From the NCBI GenBank assembly GCA_016208105.1, contig JACQYS010000019.1, positions 202,494-266,493 of the forward strand: a DNA stretch of 64,000 bases, read 5' to 3'. Below, in pieces: positions 44,443-53,916 of this stretch. The notes beneath the pieces were generated by a model that was not told the origin of the DNA, did not search any database, and worked only from the letters and a program-made list of their open reading frames with translations. The position numbers were made by a program, and so were the translations under genes. The stretch comes from Desulfovibrio sp. GTDB lineage: Bacteria; Desulfobacterota; Desulfovibrionia; Desulfovibrionales; Desulfovibrionaceae. The stretch's first letter is position 1; each line of letters starts with the position of its first letter.

Positions 44443-45316
44443 TTTTTCGCTGCTTATTCACCCGGCAGTGCGTATCAAATATCCAGCCCTCGAAAGCCAG
44501 AACGTCCGGGTCGACCTCGTCCGGTCCCGGCAGGCCGTAGTTCTCGTGGTGCCTGCTCCAGGCCCAGGCGGCCTGGACAGCACAGATGAGCGAGTCCAGG
44601 AAGTCTCCTTTGGCGTCTTCAACCATATGTCGGACATGAAGATCGTCCATCTTCACGGTGAAACCGTAGGTTTCACGCAATCCCTCCCCGAGCATCAGCC
44701 CGATCATGCGTTCGCGTTTTGCGACGCGCTCCAAGACCAGGTCTCGTTTGCCATCCTTGTACCCCTTGTCCCCGCAGAAACGCTCGGCAAAAACGCCAGG
44801 ATACACCTCGAAAAGCTTGCGCGAATCGCCATTGGGGCGTTGCGGCACCACTTCGCAAGGACACTCCAGCAGAAGTCTTGCCCCTTGATGGAACATAAGC
44901 CCCACTGGCGGGAAATCCACGTGCTGGGGGCTGCAGGCATTGGCGGCATGCCCGGCGACGCGTTTTCGCTCGCGCACTCCCCGTGCGTCCGGCGGGCAGG
45001 TTTTCATGAGTGTCTTGAATTCGGCCTGGGTGAGACCAGAGATCGCCGTGAGATACTCTTCCCAGGCCACGGGCCACCGCAAATCCCGGATGTGTTCCGG
45101 AGCCTCCTGAAGAAGCCTGGCTGACTGGGAGAACGGAAAATCGCAGCCCATTGCCCAGGGGCCTGGGGAACGCAAAAGGTCAATCAGGGGGTCATAGCTG
45201 GCAAATGCTTCGAGGCTTTCGAGAACAAGTTCTTTCTGCTCCAGCCAGCAACGCGATATGGCAAGGGGTTTACCCCGCCCCGGGGCACTGGTGAAATCGA
45301 GACCGTAGATTCGCAT
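44420..45316 (-). CDS. DUF429-family protein (predicted RNase H-fold)
   Basis: 298 residues. MRIYGLDFTSAPGRGKPLA is the start of DUF429 proteins, and Asp/Glu residues in the RNase H-like positions are kept (GLDF, GCDFPFS, DAKGDFLDSLICAVQAAW). The family is predicted to be a nuclease; no activity is established. ATG 45316 is used in place of an upstream GTG. The final six or seven residues (SLRRPKG) are encoded by a dispersed repeat, an unusual 3' end that probably arose when the repeat inserted and supplied a new stop. It is not obviously in an operon with glgB, because a repeat lies between them. Confidence 0.82.
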   Translation of the reverse strand: MRIYGLDFTSAPGRGKPLAISRCWLEQKELVLESLEAFASYDPLIDLLRSPGPWAMGCDFPFSQSARLLQEAPEHIRDLRWPVAWEEYLTAISGLTQAEFKTLMKTCPPDARGVRERKRVAGHAANACSPQHVDFPPVGLMFHQGARLLLECPCEVVPQRPNGDSRKLFEVYPGVFAERFCGDKGYKDGKRDLVLERVAKRERMIGLMLGEGLRETYGFTVKMDDLHVRHMVEDAKGDFLDSLICAVQAAWAWSRHHENYGLPGPDEVDPDVLAFEGWIFDTHCRVNKQRKSLRRPKG

Positions 45317-45353
45317 TGCCACCGCCCAACGCTCAAACCCCGCAAAGCGATAT

Positions 45354-45392
45354 GGGATTCCAACGGGACGCGTCCCTTTGGCCGCCGGAGGC
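45354..45392 (-). repeat. Dispersed hairpin repeat 3' of glgB
   Basis: On the minus strand: GCCTCCGGCGGCC, AAAGGGAC-GC-GTCCCGTT and GGAATCCC. It starts nine bases past the glgB stop, signature nearest the gene. The hairpin has one mismatch. Confidence 0.8.
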
Positions 45393-45400
45393 TTCTTCTC

Positions 45401-47326
45401 TTATTCTTCCGCCTTCGCGGGCTTCAAAATAACCACCCCGAGCGGCGGCAGGGTGAGCCTGAGCGAGTACGGCCTGCCGTGGATCTCACTGTGCTGCGCC
45501 ATCACGGCTCCTGCATTGCCCACTCCGGAGCCGTGGTACCACTGGGAGTCGGAGTTGAGCACTTCCCTCCACAGGCCGTCCTTGGGCACGCCAACCAGAT
45601 AGTTCTCGCGCACTATGGGGGTGAAGTTGAAGCAGGCCAGGGTCATGTTCTGGTGCTCCTTGTCGAAACGCAGGAAAGAGAGAACGCTGGCTTCTGAGTC
45701 GTGAAAATCCACCCACTCGAAGCCTTTGTGCTGAAAGTCGGTCTGATGCAGGGCCGGATCGCTCTTGTAGTGTGCGTTCAAGTCCGAAAGCCAGCGGCGC
45801 ACGCCGGCATGCCCTGGGTAGTCGAGCAGGTTCCACTCCACTTCGCCGTCGTGGTTCCACTCGGACCACTGGGCCAGTTCGCACCCCTGGAACAGAAGTT
45901 TCTTTCCAGGGTGAGACCACATGTAGCCGTAGAGCAGGCGAAGACCCGCGAACTTCTGCCAATCGTCGCCGGGCATCTTACGCACAAGCGAGCCTTTGCC
46001 GTGCACAACTTCGTCGTGGGAGAGAGGCAGCACGAAGTTCTCGTTGAAAGCGTACCAGATGGAGAAGGAGAGCTGGCCGTGATGATATTTGCGAAAGACG
46101 GGGTCCTTGGAGAAGTAGTTCAGGGTGTCGTGCATCCAGCCCATGTTCCACTTCATGCCGAAGCCAAGCCCCCCAAGGTAGGGGGGACGCGAGACCATAC
46201 CCCAGTCCGTGGATTCCTCGGCGATGGTCTGGATGCCGGGGAAGTTGGTGTAGGCGGCCTCGTTCAAGCGGCGAAGCAGTTCGATGGCGCCCAGGTTCTC
46301 CTTGCCGCCGAAGCAGTTGGGTACCCACTCTCCGTCTTTGCGGGAGTAGTCCAGGTAGAGCATGGAAGCCACGGCGTCCACGCGCAGGCCGTCGGCATGG
46401 TAGCGGTCCAGCCAGAAGAGTGCCGAGGAGATCACGAAGGCGCGCACTTCATGGCGTTCGTAGTTGAAGATGTAGCTCTTCCAGTCCGGATGGTAGCCTT
46501 GGCGGGGGTCTTCGTGCTCGTAGAGGCAGGTGCCGTCGAAGCGTCCGAGGCCGTGGCCGTCGGTTGGAAAGTGCGAGGGCACCCAGTCCAGAATGACCCC
46601 GATACCCGCCCGGTGCAGGCAATCCATCAGGTACATGAAGTCCTGTGGAGTACCGAAACGGCTGGACGGCGCGAAATAACCCAAGGTCTGATAGCCCCAG
46701 GAGCCGTAAAAGGGGTGCTCCATCACGGGCAGGAACTCCACGTGGGTGAAGCCCATCTCCGTGAGGTAGCCGGGCAGCTGCTCGGCCAGCTCACGGTAAG
46801 AGAGCGAATCCCAGGTGTCGTGGTGGCGTTTCCAGGAACCGATGTGCATCTCGTAGACGGACATCGGAGCGTCGAAGGCGTTTCGCTCGGCGCGTTTGCC
46901 CATCCACTCCGCATCGTTCCATGTGAAGTCCATGTCCCAGACCACCGAGGCGGACCTGGGGGGGATCTCCCAGGCCATGGCGAATGGGTCGGCCTTTTCC
47001 AGGTGCTTGCCGTGCACCCGGGAGGTGATGTGGTACTTGTACACCGTGCCGGACCCGAGCCCCGGTACGAAACCTTCCCATATGCCGGAGCCGTCGAGGC
47101 GAACTGTCATGGGATGCCTTTTGCGATCCCACCCGTTGAAATCCCCAATGACCGACACCTGACGGGCGTTGGGGGCCCACACGGCAAAGAGCGTTCCCTC
47201 CTGGCCCTCCACGGTCATGGGGTGGGAACCCAGCTTCTCGTAGAGCCTGAAGTGGGTGCCTTCCTTGAAAAGGTAGATATCATGCTCGGTGAGCAGGCTC
47301 ACCCCGTGAATGACGTTGCCGGACAT
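45401..47326 (-). CDS. glgB: 1,4-alpha-glucan branching enzyme
   Basis: 641 residues. An N-terminal CBM48 domain (about 25-125; LFAVWAPNARQVSVIGDFNGW) precedes the GH13 barrel. Catalytic residues: nucleophile Asp in GLRVDAVASML, Glu in TIAEESTDW, and Asp in LSHDEVVHGKGSL. The C-terminal beta domain closes the protein. It makes alpha-1,6 branches in glycogen. The start at ATG 47326 follows GGAGACGACATG. The nearby malQ suggests glycogen storage, though no glgA, glgC or glgP lies in the window. Confidence 0.96.
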   Translation of the reverse strand: MSGNVIHGVSLLTEHDIYLFKEGTHFRLYEKLGSHPMTVEGQEGTLFAVWAPNARQVSVIGDFNGWDRKRHPMTVRLDGSGIWEGFVPGLGSGTVYKYHITSRVHGKHLEKADPFAMAWEIPPRSASVVWDMDFTWNDAEWMGKRAERNAFDAPMSVYEMHIGSWKRHHDTWDSLSYRELAEQLPGYLTEMGFTHVEFLPVMEHPFYGSWGYQTLGYFAPSSRFGTPQDFMYLMDCLHRAGIGVILDWVPSHFPTDGHGLGRFDGTCLYEHEDPRQGYHPDWKSYIFNYERHEVRAFVISSALFWLDRYHADGLRVDAVASMLYLDYSRKDGEWVPNCFGGKENLGAIELLRRLNEAAYTNFPGIQTIAEESTDWGMVSRPPYLGGLGFGMKWNMGWMHDTLNYFSKDPVFRKYHHGQLSFSIWYAFNENFVLPLSHDEVVHGKGSLVRKMPGDDWQKFAGLRLLYGYMWSHPGKKLLFQGCELAQWSEWNHDGEVEWNLLDYPGHAGVRRWLSDLNAHYKSDPALHQTDFQHKGFEWVDFHDSEASVLSFLRFDKEHQNMTLACFNFTPIVRENYLVGVPKDGLWREVLNSDSQWYHGSGVGNAGAVMAQHSEIHGRPYSLRLTLPPLGVVILKPAKAEE

Positions 47327-47471
47327 GTCGTCTCCTGGATGCTGTGAAGATCAAACCATACAATAGGACAATTGCCCGGTGAGGGAAAGGGGCGTCGCGG
47401 TTCTTTCGCCGGATGCCCGCCAGCGCTGATGAGTCCGGCGTATCGGAAAAAGAGGAAACTTCGCGCGGATT

Positions 47472-48215
47472 TCAGCCTCGGGCCCAGGCGGGCACGTAAC
47501 GGCGGGCGGTCCTGAGGTGACGGTCCAGTTCCATGGCTCCGGGCCGGATCGATTCCAAAAAACTCCAGAACTTGCCGGAATGGTTCAGGTGGACGGTATG
47601 GGCCAGCTCATGGGCCAGTACGTATCCGGCCAGTTCCGGAGGGAGAAAAAGCAGACGGGCGTTTAACGATATGACCCCTTTGGCGGAGCAGCTGCCCCAC
47701 CGGGTACGTTGCAACCGTATCGTCACTGCAGAGAAGGTAAGATTGGTCCGGGCGGCCTCGGCTTCTAGCAAGGGAGGAAGCAGGCGGCCTGCCTCGCGTT
47801 TGAGCCATGTCCGCAGAGCCTGTGTCACCGAGTCCCGGCAGGCGATGTCCCCGGTAACGCCGAGACTCGAAAAGCCTTCGCTGCGCACCCGGACGCCTCC
47901 TCCTGTTTGGGGGGACAACCCGTTGGCGCCACAGTTCTTCGCCCTGTAGCGCACCGTCAGGAGGCTGCCCACCGCGCGCAGTTCCACCGTGGCTGGCGCA
48001 AGCGTTGCCTCCTCTCGCGCGGCCTGGGCCTTGTCCAAATGATGGTTCACCCAATTGAGGCGTTCCCGGACGATACCGGGGACCAGCCCGGGGTCGAACC
48101 CCTGGGGTGTGACCACCGTGAGCCCGGACTCTGGCGTGATCACCAGCCGGACTCTCTTGGCGCGAGCCGAAACACGCAGGGCAAAGGCCGGTAGAGGAGG
48201 GACATATGCCAACAC
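47472..48215 (-). CDS. YgjP-like (SprT/DUF45) metallopeptidase
   Basis: 247 residues from GTG 48215. The zinc motif HELAHTVHLNHSGKFW (about 203-218) is the DUF45/YgjP signature, and RWGSCSAKGVISLNARLLFLP precedes it as in that family. Members are predicted zinc peptidases of unknown substrate. The frame is open to a TTG at 48278, but that part would lie across a promoter (48251-48222) and lacks a ribosome site. With a transcript start at about 48215 the mRNA would be leaderless or nearly so; the start is therefore uncertain by up to 21 codons. It diverges from the chemoreceptor gene. Confidence 0.82.
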   Translation of the reverse strand: MLAYVPPLPAFALRVSARAKRVRLVITPESGLTVVTPQGFDPGLVPGIVRERLNWVNHHLDKAQAAREEATLAPATVELRAVGSLLTVRYRAKNCGANGLSPQTGGGVRVRSEGFSSLGVTGDIACRDSVTQALRTWLKREAGRLLPPLLEAEAARTNLTFSAVTIRLQRTRWGSCSAKGVISLNARLLFLPPELAGYVLAHELAHTVHLNHSGKFWSFLESIRPGAMELDRHLRTARRYVPAWARG

Positions 48216-48221
48216 GCTGGG

Positions 48222-48251
48222 ATTATGGCCCAAGGCGGCTCTTGCTGTCAA
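48222..48251 (-). promoter_or_regulatory. Sigma-70 promoter of the YgjP-like gene
   Basis: Minus strand TTGACA (48251-48246), 18-base spacer, CATAAT (48227-48222). The expected transcript start is about 48215, at the GTG codon. Confidence 0.6.
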
Positions 48252-48322
48252 AAATGGGATGCCGTATGGAAACGCCAAACAATCGCACAGAATTGTAAAT
48301 TTCTTGTAGTAGGAGCCGTACC

Positions 48323-50701
48323 ATGTCGTTCAGTATTCGAAGCCTCAGCATCCCCGGCAAACTGACCGCAAGCAGTCTGGCATTCGCTTTGCCCATCGCA
48401 CTGTTGACCTATTACACCGTGCACGGCCTGGAAAAGGATATCGCATTCGCTCAGATGGAGATCAAAGGGAATGCCTACCTGAGGCCCCTCGTCAAATTGC
48501 TGGAACATGCTCCCAGGGGTGCTGAAAGCAAGAATGAGATGGACCAGGCCTTTACGGCGCTGGGGAAGGCCCAGTCTGAATTTGGAGCCGAACTCCAGTT
48601 TACGAATTCCGAGTTGGCAAAACGCGGACGGGAAAAGCTTCATCCAACCAAAGTGGAAACTGCCTGGCGCCAAACTAAGGACAAGCCGACTCCGGAATCC
48701 GTCGACGCAGTCATGGCAGATGTTAGGGGAATGATCGCCCATGCAGGAGACACCTCCAACCTCATCCTCGACCCTGACCTGGACAGCTACTACATGATGG
48801 ACGTGGTGCTGCTGGCCCTGCCCCAGACCCAGGAACGTTTGGCAAAAGCCCTTCGCGACGCTCTGCCGCTCACCGGCGGCAACGACTTGACCACCGCTGA
48901 ACGCAGCACGCTTCTGGTGTATGCGGCCATGCTGCGTGAATCAGACCTTGAACGCATAGTGGCCAGCATCAACACAGCCCTCAAGGAAGACGAGAACTTC
49001 TACGGCAGGTCCGAATCCCTCCAGGCCAACATCCCGGCCAAACTCGAAGCGTACTCCAAAGCGAACGAGGCATTCATCTCAGCCCTGAACCGGATGGCCA
49101 AAGGGGGCAAGCTAACAGACAAGGAACTCGCCAAACTGGGCGCCGAAGCCTTGTCTGCCAGTTTTTCCCTGTGGGAGGCCTCTTCGCGGGAACTCGACGT
49201 GCTGCTCGCCAAACGCATCGCCCACTACACTTCCAACAAACTATGGGCCCTGGGTTTGAGTCTTGCGGCCGTGGCGGTAGCGGGACTCAGTGTCATCCTC
49301 GTGGCCCGGGGCATCGTGAGGCAACTCGCCGGGATTCGCTCCTACTCCAGACAGGTGGCCAAGGGGGACCTCTCCGCGGCTCCCTGCACCGAGTGCGAAG
49401 CGGAGTTAGGCGAACTCTCCAACGACATTCAGGCAATGGTCAAAGAGTTGCGCAGCCGCCTAGGGTACACCCTTGGTTTGCAGAAGGCGTTCAAGGTCCC
49501 ACTGCTTGTGGCTGACAGCGAGGCCCGGGTGACCTTCACCAACCGCGAGCTGCTCGACTTCATTGAGGTGACCGGAGAGCCCGAGGCCTGGGTAGGGCTC
49601 ACAGTGGCTGAGCTGGTGCGCAACGACGCCACCAAGGAAACGGTCATGAGCAATTGCCTCAAAAAGAATCAGTGCGTGTACAAGGCCGAAATCGCCTTCA
49701 CCACGCGCAAGGGCAACATCCGCCACGCCCTCGTTGATTCCGACCTCCTGCACGACCTCGACGGCAACACTATCGGCGTGGTGGGCGTCCTCTCTGACAT
49801 AACAGACATTAAGCGCCACGAATCGGAGTTGGAACAGCGCAACAACTCTCTGGCCCAGGCCGTGGCCACATCCCAGGAAATTGCCGAGGGGCTGGGGCAA
49901 GCCATGCGCCGCCTGGCTGAATGCATCGCCGAAGCAGCCGAGGGAGCCACCTTGCAGAACCAGCGAGCCTCCCAGACCGTGGAGGCCATGGCCGCAATGA
50001 ACGCCTCCGCCCAGCAGGTGTCCGACCTGGCCGGCGAAGCCTCACACGGCGCGGACAGTGCCAAAAGCACCGCGCTTGAAGGCGAGAACATGGTCCGCAC
50101 CGCTGTGAAATCCATCTCCGAGGTGCAGAGCCAGGTGCTGGAGCTTCAGGAAAAGATGCGCGAACTGGGTGCCCAGGCTGAAAACGTGGGCAAGATTCTC
50201 CAAGTGATAGGCGACATTGCGGACCAGACAAACCTTCTGGCCTTAAACGCCGCCATCGAAGCCGCAAGGGCGGGCGAGGCCGGGCGTGGCTTCGCCGTGG
50301 TGGCCGACGAGGTACGCAAACTGGCTGAGAAGACCATGCAAGCCACCCACGAGGTGGGCTCCACCCTGGACAGCATCCGCACCGGAGCGGCCCAGACTCT
50401 TTCCGCTACCGAGCAAGCCGCCAGGGAGATAGTGGATTCCACGCGCCTGGCGCAGTCCTCGGGCGACTACCTGGGCCAGATCGTTTCCATCGTGCAGGGT
50501 TCTTCCGAACAAACCAAGGCAATCGCCCAGGCCGCCGGTGAACAGGCTCGGGCCAGCTCCCAGGCCAACCAGGCCATGGCGGAAATCGAGAACATCTCCT
50601 CACGCACAGCCCACGGAATGGAAGAGGCTTCCAAGGCCCTCGAGGATGTGAACCATCAGGCCACCAGCCTGGAAGAACTCATCAGGGGCATGCGCAGCTA
50701 G
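48323..50701 (+). CDS. Methyl-accepting chemotaxis protein with PAS domain
   Basis: 792 residues. Two membrane helices (about 20-40 and 305-328) enclose a periplasmic sensor region of about 260 residues, mostly helical. HAMP (about 330-385), a PAS domain (about 390-495: [24 protein letters not shown]) and the cytoplasmic signalling hairpin (tip near 635-665: [31 protein letters not shown], given in part) follow. No C-terminal NWETF-type CheR tether is present. The ligand is unknown. TAGGAG precedes ATG 48323. It is single; the divergent neighbour is the peptidase. Confidence 0.95.
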   Translation: MSFSIRSLSIPGKLTASSLAFALPIALLTYYTVHGLEKDIAFAQMEIKGNAYLRPLVKLLEHAPRGAESKNEMDQAFTALGKAQSEFGAELQFTNSELAKRGREKLHPTKVETAWRQTKDKPTPESVDAVMADVRGMIAHAGDTSNLILDPDLDSYYMMDVVLLALPQTQERLAKALRDALPLTGGNDLTTAERSTLLVYAAMLRESDLERIVASINTALKEDENFYGRSESLQANIPAKLEAYSKANEAFISALNRMAKGGKLTDKELAKLGAEALSASFSLWEASSRELDVLLAKRIAHYTSNKLWALGLSLAAVAVAGLSVILVARGIVRQLAGIRSYSRQVAKGDLSAAPCTECEAELGELSNDIQAMVKELRSRLGYTLGLQKAFKVPLLVADSEARVTFTNRELLDFIEVTGEPEAWVGLTVAELVRNDATKETVMSNCLKKNQCVYKAEIAFTTRKGNIRHALVDSDLLHDLDGNTIGVVGVLSDITDIKRHESELEQRNNSLAQAVATSQEIAEGLGQAMRRLAECIAEAAEGATLQNQRASQTVEAMAAMNASAQQVSDLAGEASHGADSAKSTALEGENMVRTAVKSISEVQSQVLELQEKMRELGAQAENVGKILQVIGDIADQTNLLALNAAIEAARAGEAGRGFAVVADEVRKLAEKTMQATHEVGSTLDSIRTGAAQTLSATEQAAREIVDSTRLAQSSGDYLGQIVSIVQGSSEQTKAIAQAAGEQARASSQANQAMAEIENISSRTAHGMEEASKALEDVNHQATSLEELIRGMRS

Positions 50702-50803
50702 AAGCGGGCCAAGCCGTCAAACATCGTGTTTATTGGTTTCGATAGCAGATGTTGTTGGCGAAGCGTCGTTAGCGTACAGAGATAAAAACTCCGGGAAGGT
50801 GTA

Positions 50804-51586
50804 ATGGTGCCACCAGAAATCGTAACGTTTTTCCCTTGGATCGCTGGCATTCTGGGACTTGTTTTCGGCAGTTTCTACACCGTCTGCGTGCACCGTTATC
50901 TTTCCGAGCAATCCATCGTGCTGCCGGGTTCGCACTGCCCGGCGTGCAAGCACCCCCTCAGGTGGTGGGAGAATATTCCGCTTCTCTCGTTTCTCCTGCT
51001 CCGCGGCCGGTGTTCAAACTGCAAAGCTCCCATCTCCTGGCGTTACCCCCTGCTGGAGGCGATAAGCTGCGCCTGGGCAGTGGCTTTAGCCATGCGCTTT
51101 GGACCAAGTCTGCCCTGGCTGGCCCTCATGGCCGTGGGCGGGGTTTTTCTGGTGACCTCGTTCATCGATCTTGAAATCTATATCCTGCCCAATATTCTCA
51201 CCTATCCGGGCGCGCTCCTGGGCATTGCCACAGGAGTGTTCGCCCTGGGACTCACCTGGGAACAAAGCCTGATCGGGGCGGCTGTTGGTTCAGGCCTGTT
51301 CGGGCTGCTCCGCTTCGTGCACATGCGGGCAAGGGGAGTGGAAGGACTGGGACTTGGCGACGTGAAGCTGATGGCCATGATCGGGGGGCTTACGGGCTGG
51401 ATCGGTCTGCCCCCGGCCATATTATTTGCCGCCCTAGGCGCGCTTGTTTTGGCGCCAGCTTTTAGGCTCGCTTCGAAAGAGTCCGGGCCGCTGCGCATCC
51501 CCTTCGGCCCGTTTTTGTGCCTCGGGTGCATGGTTTCCCTTCTGTGGGGCGACGCCTTCATGAGGCTTTTGGCTGGCAGGCTTTAG
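50804..51586 (+). CDS. pilD: Type IV prepilin peptidase/N-methyltransferase
   Basis: 260 residues. The N-terminal methyltransferase domain has paired cysteines HCPACKHPL and RCSNCKAPI (about 46-49 and 69-72), and eight membrane helices carry the A24 catalytic aspartates in SFIDLEIYILP (about 122) and GLGLGDVKLM (about 186). It cuts the leader from type IV prepilins at G|F-type sites and methylates the new N-terminus. It is next to the pilin cluster at 52-64 kb, although on the opposite strand, and is its probable processing enzyme. A hairpin repeat follows 31 bases past the stop. Confidence 0.95.
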   Translation: MVPPEIVTFFPWIAGILGLVFGSFYTVCVHRYLSEQSIVLPGSHCPACKHPLRWWENIPLLSFLLLRGRCSNCKAPISWRYPLLEAISCAWAVALAMRFGPSLPWLALMAVGGVFLVTSFIDLEIYILPNILTYPGALLGIATGVFALGLTWEQSLIGAAVGSGLFGLLRFVHMRARGVEGLGLGDVKLMAMIGGLTGWIGLPPAILFAALGALVLAPAFRLASKESGPLRIPFGPFLCLGCMVSLLWGDAFMRLLAGRL

Positions 51587-51617
51587 GAATGTCAGCGGGG
51601 ATGAGGGGAGAAAAGAA

Positions 51618-51656
51618 GCTTCCGGCGGCCAAAGGGACCAGTCCCTTTGGAATCCC
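51618..51656 (+). repeat. Dispersed hairpin repeat 3' of the prepilin peptidase gene
   Basis: GCTTCCGGCGGCC, then AAAGGGAC-CA-GTCCCTTT, then GGAATCCCA. It is almost identical to 39413-39453, including the following GCTTCGCG. The signature is nearest the gene. Confidence 0.85.
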
Positions 51657-51715
51657 ATGTTGCTTCGCGTCTTGCTCGCAGGCGTGGCGCTCAGGCAGAC
51701 CTCACCGGTCCGTTC

Positions 51716-52306
51716 TTAAAGAGCCTTGCCGTATTTTGCCGTGACCTTTTCCACGTAGTTCTTGGTCTCGGCTATGGGCGGAACGCCTCCATGCTTGCTC
51801 ACCGCTCCAGGCCCCGCATTGTATGCGGCCACGGCCAGCTTCACGTTCCCGCCGAATCGGTCCAGAAGCTGACGCATATAGCGCGTGCCAGCCTCTATGT
51901 TCTTGGACGCGTCGAAGCTGTCTTTGAGTTTCAAGTCCTTGGCCGTGCCGGGCATGATCTGCATGAGCCCCTGCGCCCCCTTGGGCGAGACCGCCCGGAT
52001 GTCGAACCCGGACTCCACCTCCACCATGGCCCGGACCAGGGCCGGGTCCAGACCGTAGGTCTTGGCGTTGCGGTTGATGAGATACAGTACCTGGCGCTTG
52101 TCCACATTCTGCGGCAAGCGGAAATAAAAAAATGGTTTGAAGTCTTTGGTCGTCTGCGTGTCGCTCAAATGCACCACGCCGCTGGAATCCTGGTAATGAT
52201 AGATTGTTTGCGCGTGAACGAGCTCTGCGGAAAAGAAGATTGCCACGACAATGGAAAAAACCGCCAGGAAGCGGAACGTCTGAAAATTCGCATTCCGCAT
52301 CCTCAT
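51716..52306 (-). CDS. SLT-type lytic transglycosylase with N-terminal DUF4124 motif
   Basis: About 196 residues: signal peptide (cut after LVHA), a DUF4124-like motif (IYHYQDSSGVVHLSDTQT), then an SLT domain (about 75-190) with the catalytic Glu in RAMVEVESGFD, and GAQGLMQIMPGTA and AAYNAGPGAVSK downstream. It cleaves peptidoglycan glycan strands with 1,6-anhydro ends. Next to the pilus cluster, it probably opens the wall for the pilus machine. The start is not settled: ATG codons at 52342, 52321 and 52306 share the frame, and the last best fits a signal peptide. Confidence 0.9.
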   Translation of the reverse strand: MRMRNANFQTFRFLAVFSIVVAIFFSAELVHAQTIYHYQDSSGVVHLSDTQTTKDFKPFFYFRLPQNVDKRQVLYLINRNAKTYGLDPALVRAMVEVESGFDIRAVSPKGAQGLMQIMPGTAKDLKLKDSFDASKNIEAGTRYMRQLLDRFGGNVKLAVAAYNAGPGAVSKHGGVPPIAETKNYVEKVTAKYGKAL

Positions 52307-52465
52307 TGTCTTGTTGCCCATGAAACGCCAATAACCAGCCATACGCGCATTGGCAAGGTTTGGACTGAAACTCGATCCAGATTGAGAATAACTTTAGTGA
52401 TCCGAAACGAAGAATTGAACCTATGCTGCTTCAGTTATTAGGCACTTTTCAAAGAAGTTTTGAGG

Positions 52466-53905
52466 CTAGCGCATCCCAATTTTGGGGATGGAGAAGTAAT
52501 ACTGCCCTGTCGAAGCTCCAGTGGAAACCTGGTAGCCATACACGAAGAACTGAAACATTGTGTGCTCTGCAGCCGTCATATATACGGTGTACTGTAGTGT
52601 AGGGCTAGACCCCGTATAATCCACAGTAATATCATCACACCCCGTTCCTGTGCAGCCGTGCCACGTCTTTATCACATAAGCGTACATGTTATAATGGGCA
52701 TTGCTGGAGTTGGTTGACACCACCGCGGATGGACGGACCAGCTCGATGCGCACGGGCACGGGGCTCGCCGTACCAACCATCAGGGTCCTGGTTATGGACA
52801 GCAGCCCAGGAAGGCCTGAGCCGCCCGGGTCGGTTGACGAGGCGGAGGGATTAAAGGGTTTGTAGTCTGTTTTGTCATTAGCGCCGCCAAGATTGTGTAC
52901 GTTGTCGTCGTATGCGAACGAGGATGACGTGGTGTATGTGTTGGTCGGTGGGGTAGTCGCGTTAGTGATATTCCAGGTGGTTCCCCAGAATATGTTGGCG
53001 ATGTGGTGGTTGTCCGGGTCGTTGCGGCCGTCGTCGCTTACCCCGCTATGGCCACTGTTGGTATAGATGTCGAACTCTATTCCTATTTTCGGAGGACGGA
53101 TTCCCTTACCATTTCCCCAATAGGGATACCCCGGCCCGGAATAGCCCAAGAACGATCCGTGTGAGACACTTGCCAACGGCCCACCCGCGTCTTGCGGCGT
53201 GTTCCAGGTGCCATTTTTTATGGCAAACACGAAACCGTCGGCTGCGGACCCCGAAGTGATGCTGTACGTGAAGTACACCCGAATGCCGTTTAATAGGCTC
53301 CCGATACCGTTGTTGAAGTTGGCAGAGGTAACGGAGTTGTTCGGCGCGCCGGCAAATCGCGGGTCGAAGCTTATGCCTGCGGTGTAGTTGGTGAGCGCGG
53401 AAGCATTGACGGACACTGACGTCGGAGAGGCAACAGCTGTCCCGGGTTTGGATTGAACGATGAAGATACCCGAATCCACAGGGGAGTTTATTACGTTCGT
53501 GACCTGATAGTTGGCCTCGAAAGGGGTACCTACATTCACGCTGCCTATGGACTTGACAGTGTAGTCATAGGTGTTTGGGCTGTTTTGCTTCACATCCAGG
53601 GTTATCTTCTGGTTCGTCCCCAGGTCAGTGGTGATCACCCTTCCATCGAGATCCTGCTCCATGGTCCGGCCACTATGATGCCCGATGTTGACTTCCCCGG
53701 CATAGGCCGAGGCGTAGTTTATGCCGGACTCCGCCAGCATCCGAGCCTGAGTGTCGAAGGTGAGCATCATCTCGTTTTTCTTTGATGTGTTGGAAACGGA
53801 CAAAACGCCTGCCGTCAACGAAGCGATAATCGTGATGGCGGCCACCACCCACACCAGAGAGTAGCCCGCTTGGTTTGTCGTCGCCCTGAACCTCAGCCTC
53901 GACAT
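52466..53905 (-). CDS. Tip-type pseudopilin with L-type lectin-like domain
   Basis: 479 residues. The N-terminus is prepilin-like: a basic leader, AG|YSLVWV and a hydrophobic helix of about 23 residues, but the Glu5 of ordinary pilins is absent, as in GspK or MshP-type tip subunits. From about 155 the sequence has the order of L-type (legume/bacterial) lectins: ADGFVFAIKNG, GGPLASVSHGSFLGYSG, IGIEFDIYTN, NDPDNHHIANIFWG. Eight N-X-S/T sequons are present. The gene is the last of five pilin-type genes in a row, at the position of mshP/mshQ in MSHA loci. An adhesive tip that binds glycans is inferred. Confidence 0.8.
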   Translation of the reverse strand: MSRLRFRATTNQAGYSLVWVVAAITIIASLTAGVLSVSNTSKKNEMMLTFDTQARMLAESGINYASAYAGEVNIGHHSGRTMEQDLDGRVITTDLGTNQKITLDVKQNSPNTYDYTVKSIGSVNVGTPFEANYQVTNVINSPVDSGIFIVQSKPGTAVASPTSVSVNASALTNYTAGISFDPRFAGAPNNSVTSANFNNGIGSLLNGIRVYFTYSITSGSAADGFVFAIKNGTWNTPQDAGGPLASVSHGSFLGYSGPGYPYWGNGKGIRPPKIGIEFDIYTNSGHSGVSDDGRNDPDNHHIANIFWGTTWNITNATTPPTNTYTTSSSFAYDDNVHNLGGANDKTDYKPFNPSASSTDPGGSGLPGLLSITRTLMVGTASPVPVRIELVRPSAVVSTNSSNAHYNMYAYVIKTWHGCTGTGCDDITVDYTGSSPTLQYTVYMTAAEHTMFQFFVYGYQVSTGASTGQYYFSIPKIGMR

Positions 53906-53916
53906 GGCGCCCAACC

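Noticed and set aside
45701-47347. 548-residue open frame on the plus strand opposite glgB
   Set aside because: Antisense of a complete GH13 enzyme; no family resemblance or ribosome site.
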